Shown: in pieces, positions 21,201-31,950 of the stretch | Layout of the letters: every line of letters begins with the position of its first letter | Position numbering within the stretch: the stretch's first letter is position 1 | DNA from: Leidyana gryllorum EB-2025a | Taxonomy: Eukaryota > Apicomplexa | DNA length: 64,000 bases | Assembly: GCA_048772705.1 (NCBI GenBank) | Contig: JBLWGC010000180.1 | Location: forward strand, 1-64,000 | Direction: 5' to 3' | Notes under the pieces: generated by a model | What the model was told of the DNA's origin: nothing | Database searches by the model: none | The model's input: the letters and a program-made list of their open reading frames with translations, nothing else | Position numbers and translations under genes: made by a program

Positions 21201-22670
21201 TTTGTTGGCCGATGATCTCATCCACTCTTGAACAGCACCTACAAAGCAGAGATACAATGTTGAAGCTTTGCAGCCCACAATACTTTTTGTTGGACGATTC
21301 GTAGTTCAGAAAGGCGTCGATCTGCTGGTGGAGGCCGTTCCCCACATTCTCAAATTCCGGTCGGATGTTGTCTTTGTAATCGTTGGTGATGGGCACATGC
21401 GCGCGGATGTTGAGAAGAGAGCGAACGTTCTGGGCGTCTCCCACGCGCTGAGGTTTGTTGGGGCCAAGACAGGGCCCGAGCTGAAGAGTCTCTTCAAGAT
21501 GTGCGACGCCGTCATCGTTCCAAGTAGGAATGAACCATTCGGAATTGTTGTTTTGGAAGCATGGTCGGCCTACAAGCCAGTGATAGCTACTACCTCCGGA
21601 GGCCCTCGCGACTTTGTCACACCCAACGTTGACGGATTGCTGGTGGATCCCACCCCAAGCAGCATTTCGTGGGGGGTCTGCGAGCTATTGAAGAATTTTG
21701 AGCACGCCCGGGTGAGTCCCTTGCGACACGAATGTCGTCACTTCTGATAATGTCGCAGTGGATGGGCGAGAGAGGTCGCGTCAAAGCAGCGTACAGTTTC
21801 TCCTGGGACACCATCGGACTGCAAACCCGCGACATCTACTTTGAGTTGATGAACCGATCGGACGCTCCCTACTGCAACTCTCTGAGAGGCGGCTGTAGTT
21901 TGTCCCAACGTGCGCTTGGTGGTAGTCTGTATCACCACATGACAATCTTTGACGACGATGCTGCCACTAGTCGCGGCTTGGCTCTCCTACGTCTGGTGCA
22001 ATTGCTTTGCTGTACACTGGCCAGTGACAGCTTCGCATTGGCGATCGGGAGTGAATTCGGTCATCCAGGTAAATGATGAGGCTAGTCATATATGTATGCG
22101 TTCGCAGATTGGATCGATTTGCCGCGAGCCGGCAACAACTTTAGTCACTTCCACGCTCGTCGACAATGGTCGCTGAGTCTGAGGAAGGATCTGAAGTATA
22201 AGCACATGTTGCTCTTCACCAAAGTGCTCAACTCGATTGATTCTGTGCTAGAGATCAGCGCGAGCGAGCATACTTACGTGAATTGCTGCAATGAAGAAGA
22301 TAGAGTGATTGCTTTCGAGCGAGGGGAGTGCTTGATTGTTGCAAACCTTCACCCCGAGAGAAGCTTTACTGATTACGGAATTGGACACAGCTTACCTTCA
22401 GCCAAATCAGGCAATCTGAGGTGTATTATGGACACCGACGAAATCCGGTTTGGTGGATGGGGACGAATTGCTGAACATTTTTCAGAGTATCCACCATGTG
22501 TGGATCGAATTGGCGACCGCGAAAAGGCGGTTAAATTGTATCTCCCTGCAAGATCTGCTTTCGTGAGTCGACAAGACACCTCTCTCTATCTTCACGGGGA
22601 TGTGTCAGGTACTTATCTCAGAGGAATTATTCGAAAGCAAGGCTCTAGGCCACATGGAGGTCTTGAATGA
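18289..22670 (+). CDS. Chimeric glucan protein: dimeric-barrel N-terminus, dead branching enzyme split by an inserted glycosyltransferase
   Basis: Spliced length is about 1,390 residues. Codons 18289-19090 resemble paired antibiotic-monooxygenase-like ferredoxin folds (weak). A CBM48 (about 19380-19560) and a GH13 branching-enzyme barrel follow, tracking human GBE1 closely: LYEVHVG, GGWHVTGFFAPSSRFGTPDEL, ISHAS, MWDAPTFDYS. Catalytic positions are replaced: DVVHSH is SAVISH, FRFDG is FVLEG, AED is ASD and ESHD is ENID. At 20590 the frame passes into a GT4/GT5-type glycosyltransferase (MKVAFFAWETLHTIAVGGI, VGRFVVQKGVDLL, EPFGIVVLE) with its usual residues intact. From about 21900 the branching-enzyme C-terminus resumes (IGSEFGHP, DWIDLPRAGNNFSHFHARRQWSL, RVIAFERGECLIVANLHPE). 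Introns at about 18902-18947, 21190-21238, 21714-21758 and 22071-22108 keep the frame. I infer an alpha-glucan (starch or glycogen) synthase or scaffold. Confidence 0.9.
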
Positions 22671-22922
22671 CCTCACCCCCGATGCTTTAATAGACCGATT
22701 TGTGGCCCTCGATACCCCTTAGATATACAAGTTTTCTCACTTCTTCCTTTAGCTCTAAAATCAAAGTGCCTATTTCCTCCCTCTGTCTGTTGGTTGCTTC
22801 TAGACGCCTCCCAGGAACTTGTGAATGGACGGTGAGGCACCGCACTCCAACTCTACGACATAATTGGATTTATGCACAAGCATCCTATTTCGTAATTTTT
22901 GGTGGCTACGGGGGCAGAAGTC

Positions 22923-24564
22923 ATGGAGAAGGACAAAGGAGGGCCGGAAGCGCGCAGGGAGGTCAGTCGAGCGGAGAATGGTCCCTCAGCGGACAAATCG
23001 GCTGATGTTGACAATCATATTCAAGAAAGTGAGCGAGATGTACTGATTTTCGATTGGGATCAGAAGCTGAGCACATGTTGTTGCTCCTGTCTCTCGTACC
23101 TGATGCAGCTGATCTTAATGGCGGCCTGCGGTTCCTTCTTGTTTGGCTTCAACATTGCCCTCCTCAACACCTCTGTCGCCCATATCATGTGGGAGTTTGG
23201 ATGGTGCGATCTCACCGAGGAAATAACAGGATGTTCAGCTGCGACTAATTATAGTGCATTCATAAATACCTCTGTCTTCATTGGGGCTGCCATCGGATCT
23301 CTCACTGGTGGTTCATTCATGAGCCTTGGGCGCCGAAATATGGTTTTGATCTCAATGGCTATCTTTGTGTTGGGGATCATCGCATCTTGCTGTGCGAACT
23401 CGTTTAGCTCATTGTTGTTCGCGCGGCTAGTTTGCGGCTACGCAGTGGGACTTGTCTCAGTTTGCGTTCCTACTTATATGGCAGAGATCACACCGCCCTC
23501 TGTGCGAGGCAAGTATGCGTCTTACCACCAGCTCTTCGTGACTGGGGGGATCGTCATCGGTACGCTAATTGGACTGCCTCTGGCACTGGTGGACCCCGTG
23601 CCAGAGGGCCTCCCTCCTTCGGGTCAACTTCATCCCGAGATTGCTACTTTTTCCAAGATATGGTGGAGAGTGATGCTGGGTGTGGCTATCTTCCCCGTAA
23701 TACTTGTCACTTACCTTTTGCTCAGAGTCTACACCTTCGAAACGCCTCACTACTACATTGAGAAAGATCACTATGCAGACGCCGAGATGCTCCTGCGGAA
23801 AATCTTGAACAAGGACGATGTCAGCAACGAGTTGCGAGAGATGGCGGATGAGGTGGAGAACGCGAAACGAGCCGCGCTGCAGGGAATGTCTCTGCGTGAG
23901 GCGTTGAGTCGAAAAGAATACCGCTTTGTCATCTTCTACGGGTGTCTTTTTGCTGCATTCCAGCAACTCGTCGGAATCAACGTCTTCATTGCTTCTTCCA
24001 ATGATTTGTTCCTCGAAGCCGGACTCACAGGGCACATGCCGACAGTCTTGACGATTGGTGTAACTTTCTTGAACTGTATCATGGCTCTGCCCGCCATGTT
24101 TGTGATGGATAAAGTGGGTCGACGGCCCTTGATGATTGTTGGGACAGTAATGATGACACTCTGCGTCTTGCCGGGGGCAATTTGCTACTGGGCATTGGAG
24201 GAGGGCTCCAAGGTAACCATGTGGCTCGCTTTGGTTGGCTGCTTTGGGTACATTTTATTCTTTGCCTCGACGTACGGTCCGGTGAACTGGGTTTACCTGT
24301 TCGAGATCTTCCCGGTTGAGATCAAAGATGCCGCCTCTGGGCTGTCGATTGCCTGCAACTGGACGGGTAGTATCATCATGGTTTTCCTCGGAAGCTACTT
24401 GAATAACAGAATCTTATTCACGGTCTTCACAGGTGAGTAGAGGGTGGATTCGTTCAACGTATCTCATAGCAATGTGCGGCATTGGAGCTTTACAAGTGAT
24501 TCTGTGGATGCGCGAGACCAAGGGTCGTGTACTCGGGGACTCGCCCTACATCACTAAAAACTAG
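22923..24564 (+). CDS. Hexose transporter of the MFS sugar porter family, copy 1
   Basis: About 533 residues with 12 predicted membrane helices. Sugar-porter motifs present are GRR after helix 2, PPSVRGKY, FQQLVGINVFIASSNDLF in helix 7, DKVGRRPLM, FEIFPVEIKDAASGL and the cytosolic RETKGRVLG. The first loop carries paired cysteines (WCDLTEEITGC). One intron near 24432-24468 separates FT from AMCGIGAL. The first ATG in frame is 22923. Substrate is inferred to be glucose or other hexoses, as for the related apicomplexan PfHT1-type carriers. It is the upstream member of a tandem pair, about 250 bases after the glucan gene. Confidence 0.93.
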
Positions 24565-24977
24565 ACCACAACGAGGCCGAAGCACCCGATAGTAGTCCAC
24601 TCTCCAAATATTCACATGGCCGACTAGCTATGGAGATACCGTCACACCGATATTGCAGTTGTAGTGCAACATGGCAGTTTTCGCAGACCTACAGAAGAAT
24701 CCCTCTCACGACAACGCCTACGATCCAGAGAGGGCCACTCACAGCCGACAGACAGTATCTCGGTAGCTGATCAGACAAGGTAGTCTCAATGCCATTCTAG
24801 TGACTGCTCATCCGCAACATCGACAGTGAAAGGTCGAATCAAGAAATTCGTCAGACGGGAAGAAGAACGTGTGTCTTCCATGTCCCACAAGTCATATACG
24901 ATTCACCATTCGAATGAATAAATTGTACTCGTAACTCTCTCTTTCATTTTTCTTCTTGGTTCTCAAGCATCTACAGC
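24565..24977. other. Intergenic stretch between the hexose transporter genes
   Basis: These 413 bases have no supported gene. The last 45 hold a strong pyrimidine run and an AG just before the next ATG. Nothing else was recognised. Confidence 0.6.
24934..24976 (+). promoter_or_regulatory. Candidate trans-splice acceptor upstream of hexose transporter 2
   Basis: A long T/C tract (ctctctttcatttttcttct) is followed by CTACAG, one base before the ATG at 24978. It resembles the 3' end of an intron, but no coding exon lies upstream, as expected for spliced-leader addition. The AG may instead close an ordinary 5'UTR intron. Confidence 0.45.
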
Positions 24978-26673
24978 ATGGATCCAAGTGTCTCTCGTGA
25001 AGGCTCAGAAGTTGGCCGCGCCGAACCGATGCGGGCCGCAGCACCTCCGCCCCCCCCGCCTCCTCATCAACCCCCTCGTGACAAATCTTTCGACAAACCA
25101 GTGGCACTGCCGGGTGAAGTCGGACAGATTGGAGAGAGCGAACGTGATGTTCTGACCTTCGATTGGAACCAGAAGCTTACTTGCGGGTGCTGCTCATGTT
25201 TCTCTTACTTGATGCAATTGGTTCTCTTGGCTTCGTGTGGCTCCTTCCTGTTCGGCTTCAACATCGCCCTTCTCAACACCGCAATTGCTCATATCATGTG
25301 GGAATACGGGTGGTGTGACTTGACAGATGAGATCACTGGCTGTACTGCTGCGACCAACTACAGTGCATTCTTGAACACTTCGATCTTCATCGGAGCTGCC
25401 ATTGGATCGATGACAGGAGGCGTCTTCATGAAGTTCGGCCGTCGTGTTATGATGCTCATGTCCATGGCCATCTTCGTTTTCGGCATAGTTGCGTCCTGCT
25501 GCGCCAATTCCTTCTCCGCTCTGCTGTTCGCCCGTCTTGTTTGCGGATATGCCGTTGGTCTTGTCTCGGTCTGCGTCCCCGCCTACATGTCTGAAGTCAC
25601 CCCTCCCGCGGTTCGGGGAAAGTATGGCGTCTACCATCAGCTGTTCATCACTGTTGGCATTCTTATCGGCACTGTGGTCGGCCTCCCTCTCGCTCTCTCT
25701 GACCCCGTTCCCGACGGACTTCCCGAGAACGGATTGATCCATCCGACGATTGGTACTTTTTCCCAAGTCTGGTGGCGTGTTATGCTTGGCCTTGCCATCC
25801 TTCCGGTCCTTCTCGTCAGCTATCTGTTGATGAAGGTCTACACTTTCGAGACCCCTCACTTCTATATTGAGCAGAATCACTATGCTGATGCTGAGATGCT
25901 ATTGAGAAAGATTCTCAACAAAGCCGAAGTCGCAACTGAATTGAAGGAAATCACCGATGAAATCGAGGCCTCGAAGAGAGCTGCTGCCGCTGGTATGTCT
26001 CTGGGCGCAGCTTGTGGAAGATCGGACTATCGCTTCGTTATCTTCTACGGCTGTCTGCTTTCTGCCTTCCAGCAGTTGGGTGGTATCAATGTCTTTATCG
26101 CCTCCTCAAATGAGCTGTTCGAGGCAGCCGGTTTGGAAGGACATATGCCTACTGTTATGACTGTTGTGATGGCCCTTGTGAACTGTGTCATGACCATCCC
26201 AGCTGTCTACCTCATTGAACGGTTGGGTCGTCGTACTCTCATGGTCATGGGAACAATTTGCATGACTATCTTCGTGCTCCCTGCGACCATCATGTACTGG
26301 GTCGACGAGGATTCGGATGTTACCATGTGGCTCGCAATCGTTGGTTGTCTGGGATACATTGTCTGTTTCGCCTGCACCTATGGACCGATCCTTTGGGTTT
26401 ATCTCTTCGAAATTTATCCGGTTGAGATTAAGGGTTCGGCTGCTGGTCTGGCGACTGCATTCAACTGGATTGCGGGAATCATTATGGTGTTCGTCCAGAA
26501 CTATTTGGAGAACAAAGTACTGTATCTGATCTTCACCAGTAAGTGACTTGGGTAAATCTTTATGTGACACTCTTGCAGTTATGTGTGGCATTGGCGCGGC
26601 CATTGTCATTCTGGGCATGAAAGAGACTAAGGGTCGCGTCCTGGGAGATTCTCCTTTTATCAACAAGAACTGA
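24978..26673 (+). CDS. Hexose transporter of the MFS sugar porter family, copy 2
   Basis: About 551 residues, clearly a tandem paralogue of the 22923 gene and sharing its intron position (near 26540-26579, before MCGIGA). The N-terminus is longer and carries a run of seven prolines. Motifs are FGRRVMM, PPAVRGKY, FQQLGGINVFIASSNELF, IERLGRRTLM, FEIYPVEIKGSAAGL and KETKGRVLG. Codon choice is more biased toward C-ending codons (TTC, GTC, CTC, ATC) than in copy 1, which suggests higher expression. The ATG at 24978 is one base after a good acceptor-like site. It is likely a plasma membrane glucose carrier. Confidence 0.94.
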
Positions 26674-27320
26674 GCCCATATTTTTCTGCGGCATGGACAG
26701 GAATCCGTTTTTGGCCTCTGACCGTGCTGCTCTTTGATGAATATGTCTATGCTGTCCGAAGGACTCCTCTTGCGGGCCTCCCATCGATTTTTTTTTCGCT
26801 GAAAGTGTCTCCAACTCGCCTAGGGCCCCAGCGTCGTTCAACGTGGCTCGATGGTTTGACTGATACCAAGTCAAAAATGGACAACCGCAATGTTGGATGA
26901 TAGGACTCTTGAAGGCTCCGATCTCGGCCGCACCAACTCCAATTCTGCATTCTGTAAATTCGCCCTACTGGCTGTCGCGAACTGGCGAGAACTTGGGTAC
27001 GGCTGCACATTTTAGTTCAGACATTGCAGATCAGAGTGCCAGTGGGATCAAATGGTTGAGCGTGGGCGGTTTGGCGGATTCTTTGGTGAATGAATATTGA
27101 ATAGTGAGGTGTTCACCCTTCATCTGCTGTCTTCTGGGTATGCTCTGGAGCGTAGCGCCTGGCCTCAGTCCGAATGGTAGCAAAATTGAGAGGAAGACTT
27201 CATGTCAGTACGAGGGGGCGCAGGACGATGTGAGCTTGAAGGAATGGGGTTATGGCCTGGCATGGTGTGTAACTTTTTAGTGTCGAATGGTAGTGTTGGA
27301 GGTGTAAAAATATCTATACA
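26674..27320. other. Intergenic region before the Pumilio gene
   Basis: About 650 bases with no gene I can support. Short open frames exist on both strands but none matches a family or shows exon structure. An A/T-rich stretch (taaaaatatctata, about 27305) lies just upstream of the next ATG and could be a promoter element; this is weak. Confidence 0.5.
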
Positions 27321-29955
27321 ATGCATCTGCCACCCTGTACTCTCGACCTGGAACTATTTGAGGCGCCCTGGAAGGTTGCGGCTGCCGACACATGGGACCA
27401 GTCCACAGCGGACACAGGGGGTGCGACTCCGCCCAGTCGACAATATAAACAACGTCCGTCGACTCCAGAAGGGCCTTCGTGGCTTGAGTTACACACTTCT
27501 TTTCTATCGTCTGCGGAGCGAGAGTCCACTCCCGGGGCTGGAGATCAACTACGCTCTAGTCAATGCTGGCCCCCTGACCCTGTTCAAGATTTACTCGGGT
27601 TCGGCACTGAGGACACGTGCAATGAGTCTGCCGACCCGGCTGGTGGCTTGCTCCAAGACGACACGCTGATGCTCGCCCTCAAATCGTCTCTTGGCGTTGA
27701 CCAGGATACTGCTTGTCTCCTAGCCTCGCTCCTGTCGCCTGCTGAGACAGACACGTGGACGACCGAATTGACTCACAGAGGTAACGCAGGAAATATTAGC
27801 CTCGATCGCCTCCCCTTCCTGATGAAGCATCGTTTACGGAAGTAGCGCTTATGGTGAATGTCCAGAGGTTGGGTGGGCACGTTACGCGCTCATCCCTTGA
27901 AAAAGATGTGGTCGATGCCGAAGTATGTCGGCAGCTCCTATCGTCCTTGTCCCGTAAAACATGTCACCCTCTGCACCTGGCATCTTTCGACTCCTATGGA
28001 CACCTAAATCTTATTTTAGGCCCCTTCTTCCGCTTCCCATGTTGTGTGACTACTCCTAATGACTTTGCGGCTCATCTATTTTCTCAGTCGACGCGTTCTG
28101 TGAGCCGGAGTGGAAACATGATCATCCCGACCGCTCTGACCGTCTGCACAGCACTTGGAGTTTGACTGGTCCATGTGGCGATGACCAGACCGCTTTGCTG
28201 CCGCCTAAATCTGTTTCTAATAAACCCCCGTTGCGAGCTCGATGTGCTCCCGCTGCTCGCAAAAGACGGCCACGGAATACTAGATCGCCTCCGGCAACCC
28301 GGAAGCGGACGAGCGACAGTAAAGTCATCGAACCTGATGACAATGCTCTGCGCTGGTGTCCAACGTCGCCCACTTCGAGACGTTCAATACGGGAATGCGC
28401 AGATTGGAGCGGTCGTCCACAGTCACATTCCCCACACATTGATATAAAACATTCTGCTCCTTGCACTCGTTCGCGCCTTCTACATGATTTTCGTTGCGGC
28501 CGCGTCACACTCACCGATCTGTTCGGCATTGAACACCATTTGGTAAGTCGACGAGCATTCTGCTAGCGGGAGGGCGCGAGTCAGGACCAGCGGCTGGATC
28601 TATGAAAGTGTATGATGTTTTGCAGCTGGAATTCGCCATGGATCAGTTCGGAGCTCGCTTTATACAGTACCGCCTAGCTTGTTGTCCGCCAGAGGAAGAT
28701 TGGTTCGCGCGGAAGTGTCTCGTGCCGCACACTAAGGCGCTGGTCACCGACGTATTCGGAAACCATATTGTACAGAGATTGCTTGAGACTGGTAAGTAAA
28801 GGTTTCGGGCCGGTGTTTTCAATCTCGACGCGCTCGCTTTCCCCTCAGGGAGTCCATCTCAAAGGCATGAAATCCTCTTACAGCTGCAAGGAGACATACT
28901 CCGATTTGCACTACAATCATACGGCTGCAGAGTGCTCCAGAAAGCATTGGAGGTGAGGGGAAGCGGATTGTGAGATGTCTCACTCTTGTGTTGGTCCGCA
29001 GACTTTGTCCTTGGACGATAAGCTAGCTTTCGTGGCCGAATTGGAGCACCACGTTGTACGATGCGTTGAGGACCAGAATGGAAATCACGTGATACAGAAA
29101 TTCATCGAAAGACTTCCGCCGATGGAAGTTCAATTTATCGTAGAAGCCGTCCGCGGCCAGGTAAGTCGCTCGCTCAGTACATCCACACAGTTCCCTGTGG
29201 CAGGCAACTAGAGTTTCAGTGCACTGCTATGGGTGTAGAGTGATTCAGCGTATCTTGGAGCGTTGCCCCCCTGAGTTGACGGTGAGTTGAGGGATGATCC
29301 TCTTCACAAGGGTGTATGTAGGCTGGACTGTTGGACGAGATTATTGACCGGGTGGTTCGACTTGCCCAAGATCAGTACGGAAACTATGTTGTCCAACATG
29401 TTTTACGGTACGGACGACCTGCTGACAAGGAGTAAGTGGACGCCGAGTGCACTCTCTGAATATATATCTCCTCTACTTCTACTCACAGGGCAATCGTGGA
29501 CACTATCACGGGCAACCTTTTGATGATGTCTTCCCACAAGTTCTCTTCCAATGTGGTAGAGAAGTGTTTGGTCAGCCGTCCGACTCCTGACGCCCGAATG
29601 CGGATTATTCGGGCCGCGTTTGGAGAGGCAGACGACCAGTGAGTCCCCCCCACACTATGCCTTTCGTATTCATTGATCTACAGGCATCCCCCAATCATGC
29701 AGATGGTTCGTGACCGGTATGCGAATTACGTAGTCCAACGCATGTTGGACGTGGCGGCTGATGATGAAGACCACACGTTGAAGGGTCTCCTGCACGAAGT
29801 TATGAGCAGGCTAGAGAAACATATGCCAGCTCTCCGCAAGTTTACTTACGGTGAGAACAGTGAGCGGTGCGGGCCACACCCAGTTGGTAGGCAAACATAT
29901 AGCGGCTGCCATAGAGCGTCTACAGAGAGAGAGTGAAGACGGCCGCTTCGGTTAG
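27321..29955 (+). CDS. PUM: Pumilio/PUF RNA-binding protein with eight repeats
   Basis: PUF proteins bind mRNA 3'UTRs and usually repress them. Exons in the first third encode disordered sequence. The RNA-binding domain starts at [10 protein letters not shown] (about 28470) and has eight repeats with base-contact triplets in order: GARFIQ, GNHIVQ, GCRVLQ, GNHVIQ, GCRVIQ, GNYVVQ, SSNVVE, ANYVVQ. By the known PUF code this predicts a target close to UGUANAUA, with repeat 1 (A-R-Q instead of S-R-Q) less certain. The repeats are split by many short introns, for example one ending near 28087 with TTTTCTCAG. The last exon encodes [14 protein letters not shown], and the stop is TAG 29953-29955. The extreme N-terminal exon joins near 27840 were not resolved. 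Confidence 0.92.
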
Positions 29956-30050
29956 GCGTCCTTTTTGTACAAATGCCATTTGAGTGTGAAGCTAGCGCAA
30001 AGGTGGAATCAAAAACGCAACTTTTTTCGGGAGAGAAGCCGAGCAGGGCG

Positions 30051-30073
30051 ATTTTCCCTACTTTCTAGCTCAG
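30051..30073 (+). promoter_or_regulatory. Candidate trans-splice acceptor upstream of SEC61A
   Basis: A pyrimidine tract ending in two closely spaced AGs (tttctagctcag) finishes one base before the ATG at 30075. No upstream coding exon fits it. A spliced-leader acceptor is likely; a 5'UTR intron is the alternative. Confidence 0.4.
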
Positions 30074-30074
30074 C

Positions 30075-31850
30075 ATGGCCAAGGGTAAGGCTCGTCTCTA
30101 ATGTACCACAACAACCTATGGTGCAGTCCGCTTCCTCACGGCGCTGAAACCCATCCAATCCCTCCTCCCGGAGGTGGCGGCCCCCGACCGACGGGTAAGA
30201 CTCGACGACATCCTCGTGTCGTTGTTTGTGATTTTCTCTGTGTTGCTCGGATTTCGGAGTGGGTGCGGGCTTCGGCTGATCCGGGGAGTTCTCCCGAGCC
30301 GTCTCTGTCTCTGCAAATAATAGAGAGGCACAGAGAGATTCCATGCTGATGTGCTTTCATGATCTACGGACATCCACGTCGTGCAGGTGCCGTTCAAGGA
30401 GCGTTTAATGTGGACGATGATGTCCCTCTTCATATTCTTAGTTTGCTGTCAAATACCCCTGTTCGGCGTCGTAACCTCGAAGAGTTCGGATCCGTTCTAC
30501 TGGGCTAGAGTCATATTGGCCTCAAACAGAGGCACTTTGATGGAGTTGGGTATCTCGCCAATCGTCACTGCCTCCATGCTCATGCAATTGCTGGTCGGTT
30601 CCAAGGTGATAGAGGCAAACCTCAGTCTAAAAGAGGACAGAGCTCTTTTTAATACGGCCCAGAAGTGTGAGTCAAACTCCTCTTTCCACGATCAAATGGT
30701 GCCTGCAGTGTTTGGCTTATTGATCTGCTTGGGAGAAGCAGTCGCATATGTTGCAGCCGGTGCTTACGGAAATGTTGGATTCGTTATGGGTACTATCATT
30801 GTGCTACAGCTCTTCGCTGCTGGTGTAGTGGTTTTGCTACTCGACGAGCTCATGTCAAAGGGTTATGGTCTCGGAGCAGGAATCTCCCTGTTTATCGCAA
30901 CCAACATTTGCGAGAACATCGTGTGGAAAGCTCTCTCACCAACTACTATCAACACCGGCAGGGGCACAGAATTCGAGGGTGCCCTGATCGCCTTGGTACA
31001 TTTGCTAGTGTCAAGGCCAAACAAGCTCTCAGCCCTCCGCGAAGCTTTCTACCGAAGCAATGCTCCAAACTGTACCAATTTGATCGCCACCATCCTGGTC
31101 TTCGTCATCGTCATCTACTTCCAAGGCTTCCGAGTCGACCTTCCGGTGACTAACCAGAAATTCAGAGGACAATCCGGACACTACCCTATCAAGCTGTTCT
31201 ACACATCGAATATCCCAATCATTCTGCAAACTGCTCTGGTGTCGAACTTGTACTTCGTATCTCAGGTTCTCTACCGACGTTTTAGATCCAACTTGGTCGT
31301 CAACCTCTTGGGTCAGTGGCAGGAGACTGAAATCGGGGGTCAGGCAATCCCGATAGGAGGTGCCGCTTACTACATCTCGCCCCCACACACATTTAGAGAC
31401 CTAAGTAAGTATCACCTTTTCACGCTCATCAAAACGTCGCGTCGTCTTTTAGTTGGCGACCCCTTCCACACATTTGTCTACATCGCTTTCGTCCTGGGAT
31501 CTTGCGCTCTTTTCGCAAAGGTGAGTGACGCTCTCCACCACTGTCTTGACGTCTTGTAGACCTGGATCGAGGTTTCTGGGCAGTCGGCGAAGGACGTCGC
31601 GAAGCAGCTGCGGGACCAAAATCTCGTCATCAAAGGGCACAGGGATAACGCTCTGGTCAGTGTCTTGAATCGTTATATTCCCATTGCCGCTGCTTTTGGT
31701 GGCATGTGCATAGGAGCTCTCACCCTGGTGGCGGACTTCTTGGGAGCCATTGGCAGTGGTACAGGCATCTTGCTGGCGGTCACGATCATCTACCAATACT
31801 ACGATGCGCTGATGAAGGAGCGGGCTCATGGCGGGAACTTTCTAATATAG
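30075..31850 (+). CDS. SEC61A: Protein translocon subunit Sec61 alpha
   Basis: Sec61 alpha is the channel for protein translocation into the ER. Six exons give about 469 residues (human 476). Exon 1 encodes only MAK plus one base. A 41-base intron then leads to [23 protein letters not shown], and a long intron of about 190 bases (30197-30386) precedes [27 protein letters not shown]. Further introns lie near 30668-30709 (42 bases, no stop, so it reads open), 31405-31452 and 31520-31559. Ten membrane helices are evident and the family signature [17 protein letters not shown] is intact. The long intron contains two self-complementary segments near 30270-30300 and 30300-30340. Confidence 0.96.
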
Positions 31851-31950
31851 ATTATGCTATTGCTGTTCTGTGCCAGCACTGTTTGTGGGGGAACGGTGTC
31901 ACCAACTCGGGGTTCAGTTCCATAGATGGCCATTGCAATGCAAATAAGTC

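Noticed and set aside
25194-25880. Long minus-strand open frame inside hexose transporter 2
   Set aside because: It is antisense to conserved transporter sequence and arises from the gene's codon bias.
27202-27669. Open frame overlapping the Pumilio N-terminus
   Set aside because: It overlaps the first Pumilio exon in another frame, has no family features and ends arbitrarily.
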